DNA from: Pyronema omphalodes
Taxonomy: Eukaryota; Ascomycota; Pezizomycetes; Pezizales; Pyronemataceae
NCBI GenBank assembly: GCA_024516155.1
Contig: JAJJXM010000048.1
Coordinates: 372,001-436,000 of the forward strand
DNA length: 64,000 nucleotides
Direction: 5' to 3'
The notes under the pieces were generated by a model, which saw only the letters and a program-made list of their open reading frames with translations, did no database searches and was not told the origin of the DNA. Shown one piece after another: positions 12,177-23,256 of this stretch (position 1 is the stretch's first letter; the number at the start of each line of letters is the position of its first letter). Made by a program: the position numbers and the translations under genes.

Positions 12177-13485
12177 ATCGCGCCGGTAACGATAGTTTAA
12201 TCGATTTGAAAGCTTTCAGTTATTGTATATAATTGGTATGTAGCTGTTGAATTGTTTGTGATGTTCAGTCGTTTGGAATTTTTCAGAGGTTCATGGCAAA
12301 TTCTTATTTCAAGTGAAAAAACTGAAGCTGACATTTTGAGAATACCCGGGAACCTGTCGTATCCGGCTGTCGTCATCGTGGAATACCTTGAATTCGATGG
12401 ATCGACCCACCTCGGAGTCAGCCGGATGCCCCTGGATCCGACATACCCTGCATATGCCACCAATCAGCCCACGCGAATTCCGAGCTGAACTCATTTTCCT
12501 GTTGTGATGAGCACCATACGATGATCGCACTGAAAGTGCCTGGTTAAGTGCCTGATAAAATTCAGGAAACAAAGTTCTTGCAATATAGACGCAGGGACTG
12601 GCGGTAAAAGGGTTGCTGAATGTGATAACTTGATTAATATTAGCGGTCCCTGAGTGCGCCCTGCGGCGCGAGCGGCTTTCGAAGTTGAATCAAGACAATT
12701 CACACCCTGTTAGATACTGAAATTGTCCCAAAGAAACTACACGGTATGGAAATACTTATTGGAGAATGAGTGAAGAATAAGTCTTTAACAAAGACATACT
12801 TTCGTCCATCAACGTCTGTCGAGTGACTGCCACCACATATGACATCATAAGCACGTGAGAGTAAATCGATTATGGTGTCATGCCCTTCACAGCCTCATCT
12901 CAGTGGCGTAGTGGCGTTCAAACTCATCGTATGTATCGGGTAATCCAGGCCTGGATATTTACTTCATTGGCCAGCCGGCAAAAAAATATTTATTTATGGC
13001 CCTGGGCTCAGATGAAATTTTCTAGAACATTATGGTTCAGGAGCGCCACGCAGTCAGCAATCTCGCATCAGCCCATACGCGCAATCCCACTACCACCACG
13101 CAACGGGACATCTATGCAGAATGTGAGAGCACTTGAACGCCGGTTCGATACAGCCAGAGATAGCAAAACTACAAGTGCCTAAGGAAGATATGAATAAAAA
13201 AGCCAATATCATAAGAGTTCCTTCCCCAAGCTAGTAAAAGATATTCGAACCGCTTCAAGACAAAAAAAGAATACCTAACTAGGCATTTCCAGAAACCAAA
13301 CCAAGCAATAACCACGCTCGCAACACAAGAATACCATGATAAACTACCCAATAAACGCGCCCAATTCCCAAACCCAGCAAAAGAAATAACACAAAACACC
13401 CAGAATCCTCAAGAACAAGGCCAAATGAACAAAGAAATGCAAATAAACGCTTGCAACCAAATTGTACAACCAGACTCATCTGGTT
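12177..13485. other. intergenic region
   Basis: 5' flank of the trehalose gene and 3' flank of the Ser-rich gene. It holds a CACGTG palindrome at 12852-12857. No gene was recognised. Open frames of up to 100 residues lack structure and are probably chance. Confidence 0.5.
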
Positions 13486-14811
13486 TCACTCACGTACGCT
13501 CCCAGTTCCGTCCCGAGAGCGAGGCTTCCCGATGATACCGTTGCACACACCCACACTGGAGCTCCCATCTCGAATACTCATACATTCCATGTGGTCTTCA
13601 GTTGCGTCCTTCAAACTGGCGCTGCGGAGGCTGAAACTTCTTGTTTCCTCCTCATCGCCATCATCAATAGCCTCCGCCCATCCACTACCGTGACGGCTAT
13701 GTCGGCCCATAATACTGTCTCTGCTAGGCAAGAGAGGAGATGACAATGGACTGCCAGGGCTTCCATTCGCACCGGATATCTCTCCCATTATCGATCCAGT
13801 AGTACCATTTATACTCATGGTATCGGAAGACCTGCCTATCGTAGATCCCTGCAATGACAACCGTTCGCCCGCCATAGAACGCGCGCTTAATCCCGAATCG
13901 AAATTGCCGCTGAGAACCGAGAGCGGGAGTGATTCACGAGAGCCACCAAATACAGACGAAGGTGCCAAGGCTCGTACGGAGGCGTCAGTATCGAACGATC
14001 TTCGGCGGTGCTTGGACGAAGAAGCCAAAGTTATGATAGATGCATTATCGGACCATACCCCATGTGCAGTCGCTGTGTTATACGATACAGGATGAAGAAA
14101 TGCTTGCACATTAGGGTTGTGGTTTGTATCAAAGGGTGCCGAGTACATTTGAGGGGGACCATTTGGATTATGATGATGTGATGGGTGAGGGTTGTAGTTA
14201 TAGTTAAGCACAGAGCCTGGGGCTGTAGACTGTATTGTTGTAAGGGTAGTGGTAAGACTGCGCATGGATGGGGCGGGGGAGGAGAATGTAGATGCTGTTG
14301 TAGCCGTAGCGGTGGTGGCAGTCATGGTGGATCTCGCAGGCCAGGATCTGGTTGAAGCACGAGTATTCCTTCGCCCATCTTCGTAGTCGTCAATATCAGA
14401 GGTTGAAGTAATGGAATCATTTGACCCGGCGGATTCGTAGTTGCCATAGACATCAAAAGAGAGGTGGCCATTGGAAGATGCACGCGAAAGAGACGGTGGG
14501 TGGTTGGGTTTCAAGCACTGCTTTGTAGAAGGCGATCCAGAGGAGAAAGATGCGCTGCGACTGGGTGTCTGGGAGTTACGGGAATTTGTGGAAGGTCCGA
14601 CGGACGAAGACTTGAGATTCGCAAGGCGCTTCATGAAAGTACTGAACTTGCGGGGTTTGTGATGCGAGCGACGCTCCGGAGCCGTAGCATTTGACCCTGT
14701 CATAGAACCAATATTAACTGGTGCTTGACGACCAGACTCTGAGTTGCGTAGAGGCGTACCCGGAGGGTCAGAAAGCATGGCGGGGGGTTGAGAGACGTCG
14801 GTCGCCATCAT
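13486..14811 (-). CDS. Ser-rich conserved fungal protein, function unknown
   Basis: Single open frame, 441 residues from the first ATG at 14811. A second ATG follows at once at 14808. The reading frame continues 5' to 14856 but has no ATG there. The protein is Ser/Thr/Pro/Asn-rich and mostly disordered. It has a basic stretch near the start (KPRKFSTFMKRLANLKSSS), a His/Asn/Pro-rich centre, and a block around HRRRSFDTDASVRALAPSS followed by RESLPLSVLSG. That block recurs in filamentous-ascomycete proteins often labelled Ca2+-modulated cation channel polycystin. No transmembrane segment is visible here, so the channel label is not supported. Ser-rich basic motifs suggest a phosphorylated adaptor. 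The frame ends in GTACGTGAGTGA, which contains plausible splice donors, so a further 3' exon cannot be excluded. Confidence 0.75.
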   Translation of the reverse strand: MMATDVSQPPAMLSDPPGTPLRNSESGRQAPVNIGSMTGSNATAPERRSHHKPRKFSTFMKRLANLKSSSVGPSTNSRNSQTPSRSASFSSGSPSTKQCLKPNHPPSLSRASSNGHLSFDVYGNYESAGSNDSITSTSDIDDYEDGRRNTRASTRSWPARSTMTATTATATTASTFSSPAPSMRSLTTTLTTIQSTAPGSVLNYNYNPHPSHHHNPNGPPQMYSAPFDTNHNPNVQAFLHPVSYNTATAHGVWSDNASIITLASSSKHRRRSFDTDASVRALAPSSVFGGSRESLPLSVLSGNFDSGLSARSMAGERLSLQGSTIGRSSDTMSINGTTGSIMGEISGANGSPGSPLSSPLLPSRDSIMGRHSRHGSGWAEAIDDGDEEETRSFSLRSASLKDATEDHMECMSIRDGSSSVGVCNGIIGKPRSRDGTGSVRE

Positions 14812-17800
14812 GGGTGACAGGATGCGAATATAAGCGCGACGGCCGCCTGTACTCAATGAAGGACAGCAGAGAAAAAGTCGCGGTTCAGAAAGCTCCAGGT
14901 ATCAACAAAATGTGGAGAGCGATGCGGGGGATGCTATTTCACGGTATCGAGGCGTGTTTTCGTGGTTGGAGGTGGTTGGTTGGCTGTGCGAGCTTCACTA
15001 GAGCACCTCACCCTTTGACCAGAAGCGGTAACAATGACTTACCCGCCTTTAGATCTGCCAACGAAAGAGCATGCGGAACACGATTGAAAGACATTCAAAT
15101 TACGAAATTTAAAATAGAAGTTTTGCGCATAGGCAACCTTTCTATTCAAGGTACCTCCTAAACGAAAGGGGCTACTTACTACATGATGACGTCATCTGGT
15201 TCCATTGCCGTTCACAATACCTGACTGCTGATAAAAAGCGTGGGATATAACATATAACCGAATTTACTTCAAAAATTCATTTTTTTGGAAATCAAAGACA
15301 TTACGCTGTAGAACTCCTTATTAAAAATCCTCTTCGTCTCCCAGCCAAATTATCTGTTAGTCATTGTATGTCACTCGTTGACTGGCCTTTAAATAGCTCA
15401 TCATATTCCTTCACCTCGAACCCAGTATTTCTTGGGAAATCCCGTCAGATTTCTGGCTCATAAGAATCGAAATTTTTTATTTGAAGGTACAATTACAGAC
15501 TCCTTCTCGCCAGAAACCATAAATCGGCTAACAGCTTCAACCTATAAATTATGTACTCAATACACACACCGATTATACAAAGCCAACGAAAGCTAATTTT
15601 ACCATAATACTGTACAGTTGTGCCGAATGATGAAAATGTAGGGTTACAACCTAGAAGGTACAATGTATTTCGAAAAGACAATCTAACGAGATATAGCCTC
15701 TCTTGATTACGGATCAAGTACATATAAAAATTCTTGTTTCCGTTTCTGCTCATGTATTACCAAACATTGGTTTCTAGAATACATATTGTATTTGCCAGGT
15801 AACTTTGAGCAGGCTTCCATCCTCTCGTATATATCTGCGTTTGTGTTCTTCCACGGCACTGAAAACTTCTTCTATCACTTTTCAGCCAATATGATATACT
15901 TGCAGCATGATGACGATGAGGGTATTCACCCGTCGCGTGATAGAGAACCTTGAGATAAACCGAGGACGGAACCAACTGAATAAAGAACTATCATCGTTTA
16001 AGCTATGCACTCTACTCAACAGGACCCAAAAGCCTACGATCATGGAGCTAGCGTATAAGCGTTTGGAACTTCGGAAGACTCGATAGTTGAGACATTCATC
16101 AGCTGACGTACATAATAGGGGAAGGTTGTCGGTAACTATGATTTGTCTTCCGAGACAGTTAATTTGATAAACTCATGAGTCAGAGTTTGTCAAGAATGAG
16201 AGAGGAGGTTTCACCATATGGGGCGATGGCCTAGAAGTAGAAAATGAGGGTTTAAATAAGATATTACCCGATTTTGATAAGTTGGGAAGCTTGTTTGTCA
16301 TTGCCTGGGTTCCTACAATTTACAATGGTGTAATGATTACTCAACCCTAAACTCTGCTATAAGTAATTATGGTATTTGCAGGTATATCAAGATATATAGA
16401 CATGCTTTGGAACAAAGCAGAAGTAAAACCGGAGAAGAGGGAACCATCGGCTTCCGAAGAACTCGCCGAGTGCCTGAAAGCTTCCATCTAAAAGGCACTT
16501 CGGAAGTGCCAAGACGAATGTGGTGGATACAGATCAGGCGACCCCAATTCCGATTATAATAACTTCATTTTTACCTGTTTGAATATCTGTACCTATACTG
16601 CATCCGCCCTCCGAATAGGTAACAGGTTCAGTTCTTATTTCTCATTCTTGCAAAACCGGAGTGAAGGGTGTGGTGATTCATCTGTGTGCTGCGAATGTAG
16701 GAAAACCAAGACTGGGAAATTAGAAGTGAGCCTGTTCTATTTTCGAAAGGCCAAGTCTAATTTGACTGATTTCTCCTGAAATAATTAAACAAACCAGCGT
16801 TCTCCCAGTTATACCGATCCTCACTGCATGTCCAGCTGCATGTTCACCGCGTATTGATAGAAGCGACATGTCTCATCAGTGCGTAGGAAACCCATCATGC
16901 TGAATCAAGTTTGGACTCATTATGTAATAATTCCGATCACATTTGCACTTGACGGGCGCTACGAACAACTACATGGGTCATATCATGTCACTCGAGAGAT
17001 TTTCACATTATTAGGGTAAATTCTGCTAGTATTTACTTTGCCGGAAAGTTGAGACGGTTTGAAACCACAGCTTTTCATTTTTGAAACACAAAGAAGCGGT
17101 ATGTACTCGTGGGGTATTTGATCAGGCGCACCCTAAATAACTCGCATACAGCAACAAAACAACCACAGTCCCAAAGGTTTTCTAAGAGTTTTTGAGTCTC
17201 GGTAGCTATCCAATTTTAACCATGATCATAAAAGTATTTGCTGGTTTATGGATAGAAGTTCTCTTGGTATTTGAAGCTGTATAAAGCCCGGTACAAATCG
17301 GGCGCAGTAGTATATAAAATACGTCGGTAAAATGAGTGCGCCAACTCAATGCAATATATAGGAATCGTGATATGATAGGGGGAATCTTGAAACTTTCACC
17401 CGAGAGGAGAAGGCTTCTACGACACACCTCCTGTGTATACTCAACCACAACCACGCCAGTAAGAAGATTACTGCACAGAATTTGATTCCACTTGGTAAAA
17501 TTTAATCGTACATGCTAGGAAAAAAAGAAATTTAGGAAACGGTAGGTGTGCAGACAGGTTCCAAAAAACTCTGTATTTTTTATTTCCCGAAAAGAAAGAC
17601 CATTTAGATGTGCTTTGACGTGCGAAGACTTGCAATATAAAAGCACTGTTGATAGGCTACATAGACTGACTAAGCTGCTAAATAGGTGTTGAAAACTCAA
17701 ATATTTTGTACGGGCGCGGAGGGAAGATATTCGTTCCAGGGACGGTCATTAAATCACCTTGTATTGACTGCATACAATGACTAAACCTGGGAGTTTGTGT

Positions 17801-18241
17801 GACCAGGGTGGTGAAGAGCGGGGTCGCAAGCGAGAAAAGGCTTCGAGTCACGCCTACTCACTCGTATACATGCAGCCCCTCACCACCCCTGTCATGGCGG
17901 CGAAAGAGCGTGGATATATATAGACATCGCAGCCTACCAGCCCGTTAAAGTTGTTCCCCACTACAGTATCCTGCTTTGTCGCTCGACAAACACTACTTTG
18001 CCGTTCGCTTCTAAGCCCGGGCCTATTCGGCGAGATTACTCGGTACTTATCTCCGGAATCTCGGCTGTCATCCAAACTCGATGCCACCGACGGGCAACGG
18101 CTCGACACAAAACGCGATACTGGCAATCTGAGCTAGTCCTCCCTGCAACACAATAAGTACAATAGTCAACAATAGATATCGTCCGTGGGAAGACCTCTAC
18201 TTTACCAGCAGTACAGAACAACTGGAATAGCTGCTATCAAC
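14812..18241. other. intergenic region, divergent promoters
   Basis: 3.4 kb between the minus-strand Ser-rich gene and the plus-strand NLR1 gene. No gene recognised. From about 17770 onward the sequence is homologous, in inverted orientation, to 53.7-54.1 kb, so the NLR promoter was duplicated with the gene. Confidence 0.55.
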
Positions 18242-21200
18242 ATGTCAGGCACGAACACGAGGAAACGTGATCGATTCAAACGAGGAATAAGAGACTTTTT
18301 CAAACCATCGGAAGCATCGAAGTACGAGTTGTCGAAAGAAACAGAAGGCAAGGATACTGGAAATTCACAGATCGATCCTTCAACCGCAACCTCATCCAGC
18401 GCTTCGGGCCTCATTCCCAGGCATCTGGCTACCGCACCCTCCACACATCTGATTAAAAGCTCTGAAGAAGCCCAGAGTCCGGGCGCATCAAAAAATGAAA
18501 GCTTTGCATCAAACTCCTCAAGTCAGCTTGTACAAACACCTGTAGTGACCATAGGAGATACGGAAATTTCTCAGGCCGGCAAAGAACAAGCGAACCAACA
18601 TACACCAAAGGAACCTAGCGTTGTCAAAGATAAATCACTGTGGATAGAGGCATTCGAAAGCAACAGCCTCGATGATCGGGAGCGCGCAACGCTTCAAGTT
18701 ATCGATTTTCAAACCAATGCCGTTAAGAGCGTATCCGAAGCAAGATCTTGTGCGGAAGAAGTACTCAAAGAAAAAAAGGAAAAGTATCCAAAAGTACAGA
18801 AATTGATCAAATGGATGGACCGCTTTAAGGAAGTTGGAGACATCATCGTTCAATACGATGCAGGCCATGCGGCGCTGCCGTGGGCTGGGGTTCGCCTGCT
18901 TCTCAAGGTTATTATGCCAACAGACCTCGTCGTGGAACAGGCTAATAATGCTCCTTAGCTTTGCGTGGACCGGCAAAAAACACTAGACACGATCGTCGAC
19001 GGACTTGATAGCATTGCTGGTCTTATTAATAGGTGTACACGTTACGAGCTCCTATATCTCAGAGAAGATTCCGATGATGCGAAAGACTTGAAGAAGTCGA
19101 TGCTTAAACTTTACATAGCAGTCCTACAATTCCTCGCCAGAGCTATTGATAAGTCGAAAGGCAACCATTTCCATCTAACAGGATGCTGCTTCTGCTAATT
19201 GTTCTTTAGAAAATGGACTCCAAGCAATATTCACCATGGAAAACATTGCAGAGCACCTCCAAGGCATTGATAGTTTGGAGAAAGCGGTCAAACGTGACGT
19301 CGATGACGCACACGCGAAATGTATTATGCCTATTAAAGTCCTAAAACGGCAGGGAATGTTGACAATGATTAGCTACTCGAGACGATTTACAGGACCTCCG
19401 CACTCGGCTGAAAAATATCGATAACATAATGTCAGATATTCAGCCTCACCTCATAAGCATACAGCACTGGTTAGAAGGTACGGAGGATCCATGATCTTAC
19501 CACACTGTGCGAACATCCACTAACTGCATGAGTAGACAGTGACAAATCATCGATTTTACAATGGATATCTGATATCCCTTACACGAGTCACCACAAACGT
19601 ATCAGTGAAGAGCGTCTGGAAGGCACTGGCAACTGGCTTTTCGAGAGAGAAGAGTACACCACATGGATGTCATCCAGCGAATCAAAGCTGTTATTGTTGC
19701 GGGGAATCCGTAAGTCACCACATGACTCGTTCATTTGCATGCTTCTTGTCTTACTAACCTAATCCACGTTTAGCCGGAGCCGGTAAAACATATATTGCGT
19801 AAGAAATACCAACCCTCTTCCCACGGCTACTTGATGAGTGCATATTTAACGCAGCGTCGCTATAGTTCAAAATTGATCGATTCACCACATCTGGCTGGTA
19901 CGGTGGAGCAAAAACTGGTTTATTTCTATTGTAACCAAGCTGAGGAAAATCGACGAGAGCCGGAAAGCATCCTGAACACCATAATCCAACAGCTTGCGCA
20001 GTCTAATGCCCATAATAACAAACTTCCTCAGCTGATTGTGGATGTATACCAAGACCTAAAGAACAGGGGGCAACTTTCCTCGCGGCTAAGCTTTTCGGAT
20101 AGTAAGAAGCTTCTCGTTCAACTCACGAATATATATCCTCAGACTTTTATTTGCATAGATGCTTTGGACGAAGTTGCAGAGAACAAGCGGATACGTTTAT
20201 TGAAGGCGCTGAAGGATGTCATGGCACAATCCGAAAAAGTGGTCAAGATTTTTGCAACGACTCGAATGAATCCCGAAATAGTCGCACAGTTTGAGATATT
20301 TCCCAGAATCGAGTTACAGCCCGATGATAATGTCAACGACATCAACCAGTTTGTCGAAACGAGAGTCAATAGCGCCATCGATGATGGAGAACTGCTTTGT
20401 GGTAAGGTATCCAATGAGCTTAAAGCGGAAATATGCAAAGTACTTTGTCAAAGATCCAAGGGAATGTAAGTCCGCCGAACCATTTTATATGATTCCATAT
20501 GTACACGGACACTAATGAAGAATAGGTTCCAATTGGCGGCCCTGCAAATCACTTTTCTCTGCCAGAAAAAGTTCACCGAAGGTGATGTCAGACGAAGTTT
20601 GCGAACTCTCCCGGAAAAGTTGGAGGCCATGTATGACGAAACCTACGACTCAATCACATCACAGGGAAGCACTGCTTCTCGACTAGCCCTCAATGCCTTT
20701 CACTGGATTCAATATTCATACGAACCGTTGAGCACAGAAACCTTGCTTGACGCAATCACAGTTGAATTAGGCAGGCTGGGAGAGATTTTGCCCAAGGACT
20801 CGATCAATGCGGAGAGTTTATTAAAGCTATGCCAAAATCTACTTGTGCTGGACAAAAGTCTCAACGTGTTCCGCTTTGCACATCTTTCAGTGCAGGAGTA
20901 TCTGGAAAGTAGGCCTGAACTCAATAAGGCCTCGTCTCATACCGAAATTTCGAAAGTCTGCTTTTCACTGCTTCGTTCCCCGGCCACTTGGGGTTCTTAT
21001 GCCGAGTCAAAAATCAAAGAAGGAGAATACATGAACCGTCACCTACTGTCATACTCGGTGGTTTTTTGGCCATGGCACTTCTCTCATTGTGTCGACGAAA
21101 ATGGCCGCCAGACTCTCATCGGTCTATGGGACTCCTTCGTGTCGGAGAATTACCAGCAATGGCTCAACTATCATCGCAAGTGGGTTGAATGGAGTATCTG

Positions 21201-23256
21201 GTCATACGATAACTTTTGGCGTAGGATTTACCACTTCCAAAAAGGAGCAGACAACGTTCTCACGTTGTTCTGCACATTTGGACTAAGCAGGATGTTCCAG
21301 TCAGCATTTGAGTTGACTCGTCATGACGCAAAGGTTGACTTGGGCAGTTTACTTCTCGTATCATCTGATTGTGGAGACCTCGACATTGCTTCATTTTTGA
21401 TCGACAATGGCGCCGACATCTTGGCCATTGACGAGATGGGGATGTCTTCGCTGCATCTAGCATCATTCATGCAGCATTGCGATATCACCCGACTGCTCAT
21501 TGACCGGGGGGCTGACATCTCGTTAACCGATAATGATGGGAGAACACCACTGCATCTGTCACGCAATGAGGAGATGGCCCGACTGCTCATTGACAAGGGC
21601 GCTGACGTCTCGGTGGCCGATAATGCCGGAAGAATACCACTGCATGAAGCACGGAATGAAGAGATAGCCCGACTGCTCATTGACAAGGGCGCTGACGTCT
21701 CGTTGACCGATAATGATGGAAGAACACCACTGCATGAAGCACGGAATGAAGAGATAGCCCGACTGCTCATTGACAAGGGCGCTGACGTCTCGGTGGCCGA
21801 TAATTCTGGAAGAACACCACTGCATGGAGTATGGAAGGAAGAGATAGCCCGACTGCTCATTGACAAGGGCGCTGACGTCTCGGTGGCCGATAATTGTGGA
21901 AAAACACCACTGCATGAAGCACAAAATGAGATAGCCCAACTGCTCATTGACAATGGTGCCGACGTCTCGTTGACCGATAATTATGGGAGAACGCCGCTAC
22001 ATCTGGCAGAGAATGAGGAGATAGCGCAACTGCTTATTGACAATGGTGCTGACGTCTCGGTGGCCGATAATTCTGGAAGAACACCACTGCATGGAGTATG
22101 GAAGGAAGAGATAGCCCGACTGCTCATTGACAAGGGCGCTGACGTCTCGGGGACTAGTGATTATGGGTGGACACCACTGCATCTGGCACTGAATGAGGGG
22201 ATAGCGCGACTGCTCATTGATAATGGTGCTGACGTCTCGGTGGCCGATTATTCTGGACGAACACCACTGCATCAAGCATGGAATGAGGGGATGGCCCGAC
22301 TGCTCATTGACAAGGGCGCTGACGTCTCGGTGGCCGATAATTCTGGAAGAACACCACTGCATGGAGTATGGAAGGAAGAGATAGCCCGACTGCTCATTGA
22401 CAAGGGCGCTGACGTCTCGGTGGCCGATAATTGTGGAAAAACACCACTGCATCTGGCACTGAATGAGGGGATAGCGCGACTGCTCATTGACAATGGTGCC
22501 GACGTCTCGTTGACCGATAATTCTGGAAGCACACCACTACATAAGACATTGAATGTGGGGATAGCGCAAATGCTCATTGACAAGGGCGCCGATATTTCAG
22601 TCACCGACAATGACGGGAGGACACCACTGCATCTAGCATCAGTTACGAGTGTAGCCCGACTGCTCATTGACAGGGGTGCCGATATCTCAGTCACCGATAA
22701 TGACGGGAAGACACCGCTACATCTGGCATGGGATGAGGAGGTGGTCCTACTACTCATTGACAAGGGCGCCGATATCTCAGTCACCGACAATGACGGGAGG
22801 ACACCACTGCATCTAGCATCAGTTACGAGTGTAGCCCGACTGCTGATTGACAGGGGCGCCTATATTTCAGCCACGGATAATGACGGGAAAACACCACTGC
22901 ATGGAGCACATGACGAACATATTGCCGAGCTGCTTATTCAGCGGGGCTCCGACATTTTAGCTACCGATAACGATGGTCAGACGCCTTTGCATCAAGCACA
23001 GAATGTGAAGGTGGCCCAGCTCCTTATCGACTTGGGGTCAAGTGTCTTGACTACCGATAATTACGGGCAGACACCACTGCATCGAGTGCGGGATGAGAGT
23101 ATTGCCCGGCTCCTCATTGACCGCGGTGCCGACGTTTTAGCTACCGATAAGGACGGTCTGTCACCGCTGCATGTGGCATCATTCGAGGGGCGTTACGATG
23201 TTATCCGACTCCTAATTGACAAGGGCGCCGATGTCCGACAACTGGAGATGTCATAG
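18242..23256 (+). CDS. NACHT-ankyrin NOD-like receptor (NLR1)
   Basis: Eight exons: 18242-18907, 18959-19160, 19210-19320, 19373-19477, 19536-19709, 19774-19798, 19866-20465 and 20526-23256. All phases match and give 1537 residues. Intron 1 (51 nt) is a multiple of three, holds an in-frame TAG, and has branch site GCTAAT. Intron 2 appears to be GC-AG. N-terminus: basic RKRDRFKRGIRDFF, a disordered Ser-rich stretch, then a helical domain (about 150-400) like that N-terminal to fungal NACHT NTPases, including HAALPWAGVRLLLK. NACHT domain: Walker A GIPGAGKT at 418-425, Walker B CIDALDE near 524-530, ATTRMNPE sensor-like motif. A winged-helix-like region precedes 20 ankyrin repeats from residue 933. 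It is a STAND-class ATP-switch receptor; in fungi these act in non-self recognition and programmed cell death. The ligand is unknown. All catalytic motifs are intact. Confidence 0.9.
21439..23253 (+). repeat. ankyrin array of NLR1: 20 units, mostly 90 bp
   Basis: Unit 1 (SSLHLASFMQHCD...) and unit 20 (SPLHVASFEGRYD...) have the canonical 33-residue length. The 18 units between are 30 residues, except one of 29, with consensus GRTPLHxxxNEEIARLLIDK + GADVSVADN. They lack the three residues that normally separate the two helices. DNA units are almost identical. Variation is concentrated in the three residues after TPLH, the EE/EG/TS pair, the K/N/R before GAD, and the last residue. The block GRTPLHGVWKEEIARLLIDK occurs three times (units 5, 8, 11), pointing to multi-unit duplication. 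Confidence 0.9.

Noticed and set aside
18956..18958. TAG in the NLR1 frame, and the same in NLR2, read as a pseudogene mutation
   Set aside because: Conserved in both copies and removed by a consistent 51-nt intron; all other motifs are intact, so a disabling stop is less likely.
21321..22790. Long minus-strand open frames (up to 210 residues) opposite the ankyrin array of NLR1
   Set aside because: They are shadows of a 90-bp periodic coding sequence: if one unit lacks antisense stops, all do. No starts, domains or splice logic support them.
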